Below, piece after piece: positions 5,357 to 9,559 of a stretch of DNA of 9,559 nt. The stretch covers positions 1 to 9,559 of the forward strand of contig DUIM01000018.1 in the NCBI GenBank assembly GCA_013330355.1, in the 5' to 3' direction. Within the stretch, counting starts at the first letter, position 1; each line of letters begins with the position of its first letter. The translations under genes were made by a program, and so were the position numbers. Below the pieces are notes generated by a model. That model was not told the DNA's origin and did not search any database. It was given only the letters and a program-made list of their open reading frames with translations. Origin of the DNA: Methanosarcinales archaeon (lineage in GTDB: Archaea > Halobacteriota > Methanosarcinia > Methanosarcinales > Methanocomedenaceae).

Positions 5357-6943
5357 ATGAAATATGTCATCGTAACCGGGGGGGTGATGAGCGGACTTGG
5401 TAAAGGAATAACAGCCGCATCAATGGGACGTATACTGAAGAACAAAGGTTACGATGTAACGGCCATCAAGATCGACCCTTACATCAACATTGATGCAGGA
5501 ACCATGAGTCCTTTCCAGCACGGCGAGGTATTCGTCCTGAAAGACGGCGGCGAAGTTGACCTGGACCTGGGTAATTATGAACGGTTCCTGGATATCGAAC
5601 TGACCCGGGAGCACAACATCACTACAGGTAAGGTGTACCAGGCAGTCATCAATAAGGAGCGCAGGGGCGATTACCTGGGCAAGACCGTACAGATAATTCC
5701 TCATGTTACCAACGAGATAAAGGAACGCTTAAGGAATGTAGCAAAACAGAGCGGCGCCCGGATATGTCTCATTGAAGTTGGCGGTACGGTGGGCGATATC
5801 GAGAGTATGCCGTTTCTGGAAGCTGTAAGGCAGCTGCATAATGAAGAGGATGTGGATGACGTGGTCTTCATCCATGTAACCCTGGTGCCTATGGATGCCC
5901 AGGGAGAGCAGAAGACAAAGCCGACCCAGCATTCGGTTAAAGAACTGCGTGAGTTAGGGCTCCATCCGGATTTGATCGTTACGAGATGTATAAAGCCTGT
6001 ACTGCCTGGTACCAAGGAAAAGATCGCCCTGTTCTGTGATGTGCCGGCAAAGGCGGTGATAAGTGCCCATGATGCCGAGGATATTTATTTGGTGCCCCAG
6101 CAGTTGGAAAATGAAGGTGCAGCTGATTACCTGTTGACCAAGCTGGGACTTAACTCAAAAGATGATAATAAAGAGTGGGCCAGGATGGTGGAAAAGATGC
6201 GCGCTACGACTGGTTCAGTGGATGTAGCCGTGGTTGGTAAATATACTGACCTGGAAGATTCGTATCTTAGTATCAGGGAGAGCCTGAAGCATGCGGGTAT
6301 TGAGGTTGGGTGCAAGGTGAATGCTTACTGGCTGGATGCCGAGGATTTCGAGAATGAACCTGAATCTATCAGCCAGCTCGCAAAGTATGACGGGATACTG
6401 GTGCCCGGGGGTTTCGGGGTGCGCGGCACCGAGGGTAAAATATCTGCAATTAAATATGCCAGGGAAACTGATAAACCGTACCTGGGACTGTGTCTGGGCA
6501 TGCAGACTGCGGTTATCGAGTTTGCCAGGAATGTGCTGGGATATAAGGATGCAAACAGTTCGGAACTGGCATCTACCGACCATCCGGTGATTGACCTGCT
6601 ACCGGAACAGGAGGATGTGGTGGATATGGGTGCCACAATGAGGCTTGGTGATTATTTTGCTGAACTTACACCGGGAAGCCTTGCTAATAAATTATATGGC
6701 TCTGATGCGATAATAGAGCGGCACCGCCACAGGTATGAAGTAAATCCTGAGTATATCGATGAGATGGAAAAGGCTGGCATGAAATTCACAGGCCGTAACA
6801 AGAACAGGATGGAGATTGCCGAGATCCCGGGACATAGTTTCTTTTTTTCCAGCCAGTTCCATCCTGAGTTCAAGAGCAGACCCAACAGGCCTTCGCCACC
6901 GTTTTTGGGTTTTGTCAGGGCCATGTTCGAGAAAAACAAATGA
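5357..6943 (+). CDS. pyrG: CTP synthase (glutamine hydrolysing)
   Basis: PyrG aminates UTP to CTP in the cytoplasm using ATP and ammonia released from glutamine. The 528-aa length is normal. The N-terminal synthetase domain (1 to about 265) has the ATP loop [11 protein letters not shown] (8-18), [21 protein letters not shown] (38-58) and the [10 protein letters not shown] segment (141-150). The C-terminal glutaminase domain (about 287-525) has PGGFGVRG (350-357) and the triad C379 (LGLCLGMQ), H502 and E504 (FHPEFKSRP). All catalytic positions are intact. Start ATG 5357 has GAGGT at 5342-5346, 10 bases upstream. It is the last gene of the Trm112-membrane protein-pyrG unit. CTP is normally both the product and the feedback signal for ATCase, whose genes lie about 2.8 kb upstream. 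Confidence 0.98.
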   Translation: MKYVIVTGGVMSGLGKGITAASMGRILKNKGYDVTAIKIDPYINIDAGTMSPFQHGEVFVLKDGGEVDLDLGNYERFLDIELTREHNITTGKVYQAVINKERRGDYLGKTVQIIPHVTNEIKERLRNVAKQSGARICLIEVGGTVGDIESMPFLEAVRQLHNEEDVDDVVFIHVTLVPMDAQGEQKTKPTQHSVKELRELGLHPDLIVTRCIKPVLPGTKEKIALFCDVPAKAVISAHDAEDIYLVPQQLENEGAADYLLTKLGLNSKDDNKEWARMVEKMRATTGSVDVAVVGKYTDLEDSYLSIRESLKHAGIEVGCKVNAYWLDAEDFENEPESISQLAKYDGILVPGGFGVRGTEGKISAIKYARETDKPYLGLCLGMQTAVIEFARNVLGYKDANSSELASTDHPVIDLLPEQEDVVDMGATMRLGDYFAELTPGSLANKLYGSDAIIERHRHRYEVNPEYIDEMEKAGMKFTGRNKNRMEIAEIPGHSFFFSSQFHPEFKSRPNRPSPPFLGFVRAMFEKNK

Positions 6944-7060
6944 CGCAGACCAGCTAGCATTTGCTAATTAGAATTTGTCCATTAATACTTACTAATTATA
7001 GTTAAAAACCAAACATTATTGACTAAAAAAATGCAAATTACAACAAGTGATAAGCAATAA

Positions 7061-7090
7061 ACCACTCAGATTACAGAGGACACGGAGATT
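7061..7090. repeat. Intergenic ACCAC...CAGAGGACACGGAG repeat
   Basis: In the 284-base gap after pyrG, 7061-7090 reads ACCACTCAG, then ATTACAGAGGACACGGAGATT, a run of near-repeats of a CAC/GAG 8-9 base unit. Similar degenerate ACCACAGAG-ACACAGAG strings recur in intergenic DNA of many bacterial and archaeal genomes, with no agreed function; this comparison is from memory. Apart from this and the poly-T tract, 6944-7227 is AT-rich and I see no convincing gene in it. Confidence 0.4.
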
Positions 7091-7156
7091 AAATTCAATA
7101 GTGATGTGTAAATCTGGATATCCTCAACAGAAAAGACTTGATCTGCAAAAGGCTAG

Positions 7157-7172
7157 AAAAAAAACTGAAAAA
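7157..7172 (-). terminator. Double poly-T terminator of the minus-strand pilin-like operon
   Basis: Read on the minus strand this is T5 (7172-7168) followed by AG-like spacer and T8 (7164-7157), 56-71 bases past the stop of the 394-aa gene. Strong T runs without a hairpin are typical archaeal terminators. Confidence 0.55.
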
Positions 7173-7227
7173 TTCAAATGAATGATACATTTACTGCTAT
7201 TGTAGAATGCTCACCCAAAAGTAACCA

Positions 7228-8412
7228 TCACCAATTCCTGTCCCACAACGCCAGCGTCATCCTGGCCCTGCTGATATCGATCCTCGAAAACACATAATCC
7301 AGCACTTCATCCTTTGCCTCCTCAACCATAGCAACATTGCTTACACACTGATCTATAATATCAGACGCCAGCACATCCACCTCTCCCGAAATAACAGCAT
7401 GAACCTCCTCCCTTGCCACTTCCTGCATATACCCCGTAATTTGCTCACTGAGCCCCTTGCCAGCATCTTCAATAAATGCCGGATCATTCTTCAACTCAGC
7501 CAATACCTCATCCATAATAATGTCGCTGATGCCTGGATTGTCACCTGAATTGCTGCCCGGAACCACACTTTCCACCTGCTGGTTTACAGCAGTCTGCGCC
7601 TTCTCGATAGTTTTTTCAATAGTCATTTTGACTATCGTCCCTACTGCCTCATCCACAGTCTTGTTTATTGCATCATTTATATGTCCGGCGATCAGTTCTT
7701 CAGTCTCTTCCCTTGGTACCTCATTAGCGCTCCCAAGATTAAAACCAATAGCATCCAGCTCATCTGCGATCAGCTCCTCAACATAATACCTGGTAAATTC
7801 AGTACTATACGGCATAGTTATCCAGCCACTCTCCACATATGCAGTATCAGGCACTGCCGGCCCCATATGCGTCTCACCCCCGATAGGTACATCCCGAAAC
7901 GGCCGCCATACGACAGAGACATTGTAATTATATCTATCACCTATTTGCATGTCAAGGTAATCACGCATCTGTATATCCACATTGTCCCTGTACTCATCGG
8001 TCAGCAGGTTCAGCCTTACAGACCTGTCGGCGTGGTATATAGTGAACTGGGATGCCACCGATTCGCCGGCAAGGTTTGCAAAGGTCTTGTGGTTTATCTC
8101 CCGTCCCGCTACCAGTTTCTTACCAGTCTGGTAGACACCCGAATCCACAGCACCGGAGCCAAAGGTTTCAGTCACTAAAAAGTCCATCTGGGTGCCGGCC
8201 ACAGCATGGGAAAAATCATCCACCCTTCCATTTTGCAGTGACTGCAACACCTGTGAATTGTGCTCTGCTATACTGGTATCGTGCAGCGCCATTAACTGGG
8301 TATTACCCACCATTGCAGGTGCCAGCAGCACTGCACTGACTGACACCAGCACCAGGAATAGCAAAACATCAATAGAACTTGAAAAACCCCTGGTATCGTC
8401 GATTATTTGCAT
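7228..8412 (-). CDS. Membrane-anchored extracellular pilin-like protein (DUF7284-like)
   Basis: This 394-aa protein has a short polar N-terminus ending in TRGF, followed by one hydrophobic segment (about 14-36, VLLFLVLVSVSAVLLAPAMV). The rest is a long, acidic, soluble part with a single cysteine (C356), as expected outside the cell. The RG-FSSSID start of the helix resembles an archaeal class III (prepilin-type) signal, but lacks the glutamate at +5, with an acidic residue at +6 instead. Residues about 160-190 (YNYNVSVVWRPFRDVPIGG) recall haloarchaeal DUF7284 proteins; the name is tentative. Residues about 230-375 are strongly helical and amphipathic and may form long helices. GGGAG lies 8 bases before ATG 8412, and only one base separates it from the preceding stop, so the two genes form an operon. 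The likely role is in a pilus-like or secretion surface system. Confidence 0.65.
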   Translation of the reverse strand: MQIIDDTRGFSSSIDVLLFLVLVSVSAVLLAPAMVGNTQLMALHDTSIAEHNSQVLQSLQNGRVDDFSHAVAGTQMDFLVTETFGSGAVDSGVYQTGKKLVAGREINHKTFANLAGESVASQFTIYHADRSVRLNLLTDEYRDNVDIQMRDYLDMQIGDRYNYNVSVVWRPFRDVPIGGETHMGPAVPDTAYVESGWITMPYSTEFTRYYVEELIADELDAIGFNLGSANEVPREETEELIAGHINDAINKTVDEAVGTIVKMTIEKTIEKAQTAVNQQVESVVPGSNSGDNPGISDIIMDEVLAELKNDPAFIEDAGKGLSEQITGYMQEVAREEVHAVISGEVDVLASDIIDQCVSNVAMVEEAKDEVLDYVFSRIDISRARMTLALWDRNW

Positions 8413-8413
8413 A

Positions 8414-8875
8414 CTATTTCTCCCATATCTTTACCGTCAATGTGCCAGGCATCTCTTCGACCTCGTTCAACCTTATGGTCACAGGAATAGATGCCGATAC
8501 GCCCATCTCTTCAGAAGCACCCACGACCTTGCTGTAAGTTGGAGGCACTTCGATCTTAAATGAAAAATTATAACCTGCTGCATACTTGCTCTTTAATTCG
8601 TTGATATCCTCCGCATCCATAGACTCTATTCTGGACGCATCTATCAGCTCAGAACGGCGTGAGACTGTCAGCAGTGGGTCATTCCTGAGCAGTCCGGCCA
8701 TGGATACTGCATCATCGTAATGCTGTGCAATGAATGTCTTCTCCTGGTATATCTGGTACGTGTGTGCCATAACCGAGATGAATATTACAAAACCGATAAC
8801 TGCAAGGGCCATAGCCACCAGGTCTGAGTTTGGTTCAACTACGCCACGCTCATCTTTAGTAAACAATGGTGACAC
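8414..8875 (-). CDS. Small single-helix pilin-like surface protein
   Basis: This 153-aa protein has a charged N-terminus (FTKDERGVVEPNSD) and one hydrophobic helix (about 20-40, LVAMALAVIGFVIFISVMAH). It then has a helix-rich stretch (about 43-100) and a beta-rich C-terminus (FSFKIEVPP ... SASIPVTIRL ... GTLTVKIWE). Length and build fit the archaeal pilin-like proteins that sit in DUF7284-DUF7288 type gene clusters; I cannot pick one family. A class-III-like ERG precedes the helix, with acidic residues at +3 and +7. Start GTG 8875 has GGTGGAG at 8883-8889 on the minus strand, 7 bases upstream. That site lies in a hairpin and inside the end of a 41-codon ORF. The gene ends one base before the 394-aa gene. 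Confidence 0.65.
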   Translation of the reverse strand: MSPLFTKDERGVVEPNSDLVAMALAVIGFVIFISVMAHTYQIYQEKTFIAQHYDDAVSMAGLLRNDPLLTVSRRSELIDASRIESMDAEDINELKSKYAAGYNFSFKIEVPPTYSKVVGASEEMGVSASIPVTIRLNEVEEMPGTLTVKIWEK

Positions 8876-8981
8876 CCCTTTTCTCCACCATAAGCACGGT
8901 GGCAGCTACAAATCTTATGTGCAGCGCATAGGCTCCTACTTTGGTATTGATCAACACAAGGGTATAAAATATCGTAATCAT
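8856..8981 (-). CDS. Possible 41-aa leader or micro-protein upstream of the pilin-like pair
   Basis: An ATG (8981) to TAA (8858-8856) frame of 41 codons overlaps the first 20 bases of the 153-aa gene. The product would be hydrophobic at its N-terminus (MITIFYTLVLI), with a second hydrophobic stretch (FVAATVLMV). A TTTATATT promoter-like element lies 39-46 bases upstream of the ATG. There is no ribosome binding site, so it would have to be read leaderless or near-leaderless. It spans the hairpin that hides the next gene's ribosome binding site, so it could act as a translated leader. Chance is a real alternative. Confidence 0.3.
   Translation of the reverse strand: MITIFYTLVLINTKVGAYALHIRFVAATVLMVEKRGVTIVY
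8884..8903 (-). promoter_or_regulatory. Hairpin masking the ribosome binding site of the 153-aa gene
   Basis: In the minus-strand transcript CCACCG (8902-8897) can pair with UGGUGG (8890-8885), five Watson-Crick pairs plus one G-U, around the 6-base loop UGCUUA. The 3' arm is the Shine-Dalgarno sequence for GTG 8875. Ribosomes reading the overlapping 41-codon ORF would open it. Confidence 0.45.
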
Positions 8982-9019
8982 ATATGATAATTGCTAATAT
9001 ATGTTAATATCTTATTCCG

Positions 9020-9027
9020 AATATAAA
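9020..9027 (-). promoter_or_regulatory. Candidate TATA box for the minus-strand operon
   Basis: Minus-strand TTTATATT predicts a transcription start near 8998, about 17 bases before the 41-codon ORF. A second TTTTATAC (8963-8970, minus strand) could serve the 153-aa gene directly. Confidence 0.4.
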
Positions 9028-9117
9028 TCTCAAGAGCGAATCTGATTACATAATACGTCATTGGCCACGTCAGGCACGATAAATAAATATTTACCCGAGT
9101 CCCGGATAAACCAGTAA

Positions 9118-9125
9118 TTATAAAT
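9118..9125 (+). promoter_or_regulatory. Candidate TATA box for the right-edge gene
   Basis: TTATAAAT lies 31-38 bases before ATG 9156 and predicts transcription from about 9147, just at the AGGGA ribosome-binding-like stretch. The 174-base gap between the divergent units therefore holds a promoter in each direction. Confidence 0.45.
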
Positions 9126-9155
9126 ATCTTACACAGTTCACTATCCCAGGGAAAA

Positions 9156-9559
9156 ATGTTCAAAATGTTAAAACTATGGAAAAACGAATCCGCCAGAGTG
9201 CCATTAACAATAATAGGCATACTGTTCCTATTGATATCAACAGCAGTATCCATCCACATCACACAAATGGATCTGGAAATGGCACAATCCAGACAACCGG
9301 TAGGAAATGTAAAAGGTGCAGATGATGCTTTTTCATTTTTCATCTCCGATATGGCAAACGCTATCAATTACGCAGCTATGGACGCCCTGCAACAAATGGG
9401 CGAGACCCCTGTCATCGATCCCGATCCAGGCAGCCAGTACAACCCCGGAGGCGGTCAAATCGATGTGGCAGAGTTCAACAAGAACTGGGCCAAAGGCATG
9501 ACAATGCACCATCTTAACAACTACATCGAATCCAATTTTATGTATAACCGCTTCGATTA
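9156..9559 (+). CDS. Membrane-anchored surface protein of the DUF7286-like type (partial, runs off the right edge)
   Basis: An open frame of 134 codons from ATG 9156 continues past the window end without a stop. The N-terminus is short and basic (MFKMLKLWKNESARVP) and is followed by one hydrophobic helix (about 16-36, LTIIGILFLLISTAVSIHI). This predicts the N-terminus inside and the large remainder outside. The ESARVP-then-helix opening followed by a Met/Gln-rich segment resembles haloarchaeal DUF7286 proteins, which occur in pilus/secretion-type clusters; this is from memory. A helix-rich ectodomain with the Gly/Pro-rich stretch DPDPGSQYNPGGG (88-100) follows. ATG 9165 is an alternative start: AGGGA at 9148-9152 is 3 bases from the first ATG and 12 from the second. 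It is transcribed away from the 153/394-aa pair and probably belongs to the same surface system. Confidence 0.7.
   Translation, partial: MFKMLKLWKNESARVPLTIIGILFLLISTAVSIHITQMDLEMAQSRQPVGNVKGADDAFSFFISDMANAINYAAMDALQQMGETPVIDPDPGSQYNPGGGQIDVAEFNKNWAKGMTMHHLNNYIESNFMYNRFD

Noticed and set aside
6321..6590. Alternative frame inside pyrG that could suggest a frameshift or overlapping gene
   Set aside because: pyrG is continuous and complete through this stretch; no break is needed.
6955..6966. TAGCA-TT-TGCTA inverted repeat after pyrG as a terminator
   Set aside because: The stem is five pairs with a two-base loop and no following T run, so a functional terminator is unlikely.
7104..7181. 25-codon frame starting MCKSGYPQQKR in the gap after pyrG
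   Set aside because: It is short, lysine-rich because of A runs, has no ribosome binding site and overlaps the minus-strand terminator tract.
7681..8178. 165-codon plus-strand frame opposite the 394-aa gene
   Set aside because: The minus-strand gene has a ribosome binding site, membrane helix and operon partner; this frame has none.
8978..9367. 129-codon minus-strand frame spanning the divergent promoter region
   Set aside because: It crosses both promoter candidates and overlaps the better-supported plus-strand gene from 9156.
1..9559. tRNA, rRNA, insertion sequence or CRISPR array anywhere in the window
   Set aside because: No cloverleaf, conserved rRNA segment, transposase motif with terminal repeats, or regularly spaced repeats were seen by eye.

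Overview
The window looks like a chromosomal piece of a methane-cycling euryarchaeon, most likely a Methanosarcinales or ANME-2-type organism. The reasons are an N-terminally typical methanogenesis marker protein 12, an archaeal two-subunit aspartate carbamoyltransferase (pyrB-pyrI), archaea-only families (MJ1316/DUF504, CBS-HTH regulator, DUF728x-like pilin-type proteins), GGAGGTG-type ribosome binding sites, and TTTAWATA-type promoters. This placement is inferred from gene content only.

Left part (1-2911): the last 20 codons of an unidentified gene, then methanogenesis marker 12, then a tight pyrB-pyrI-DsrE-like cluster. pyrB and pyrI overlap by ATGA, and the DsrE-like gene follows pyrI by 12 bases from a TTG start. 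Middle (2912-4355): an AT-rich 282-base gap with a palindrome, an 11-bp direct repeat and a possible Cys-rich micro-ORF precedes a winged-helix/CBS regulator. That regulator converges on a small MJ1316/DUF504 RNA-end-recognition protein on the minus strand.

Next (4477-6943): an apparent operon on the plus strand of a Trm112-like zinc protein, a two-helix membrane protein with an N-terminal beta domain, and pyrG (CTP synthase). The window therefore holds the second step of UMP synthesis (ATCase, both subunits) and the final UTP-to-CTP step in two separate transcription units. The gap 6944-7227 has no convincing gene but carries a tandem-like GAG/CAC repeat and a minus-strand poly-T terminator.

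Right part (7228-9559): a minus-strand pair of membrane-anchored, pilin-like secreted proteins (394 and 153 aa) faces a divergent third protein of similar build (DUF7286-like), which runs off the right edge. Together they look like the edge of an archaeal type-IV-pilus/secretion-like surface gene cluster; its ATPase and platform protein would be expected outside the window. A 41-codon micro-ORF upstream of the 153-aa gene overlaps a hairpin that would hide that gene's ribosome binding site, suggesting translational coupling.
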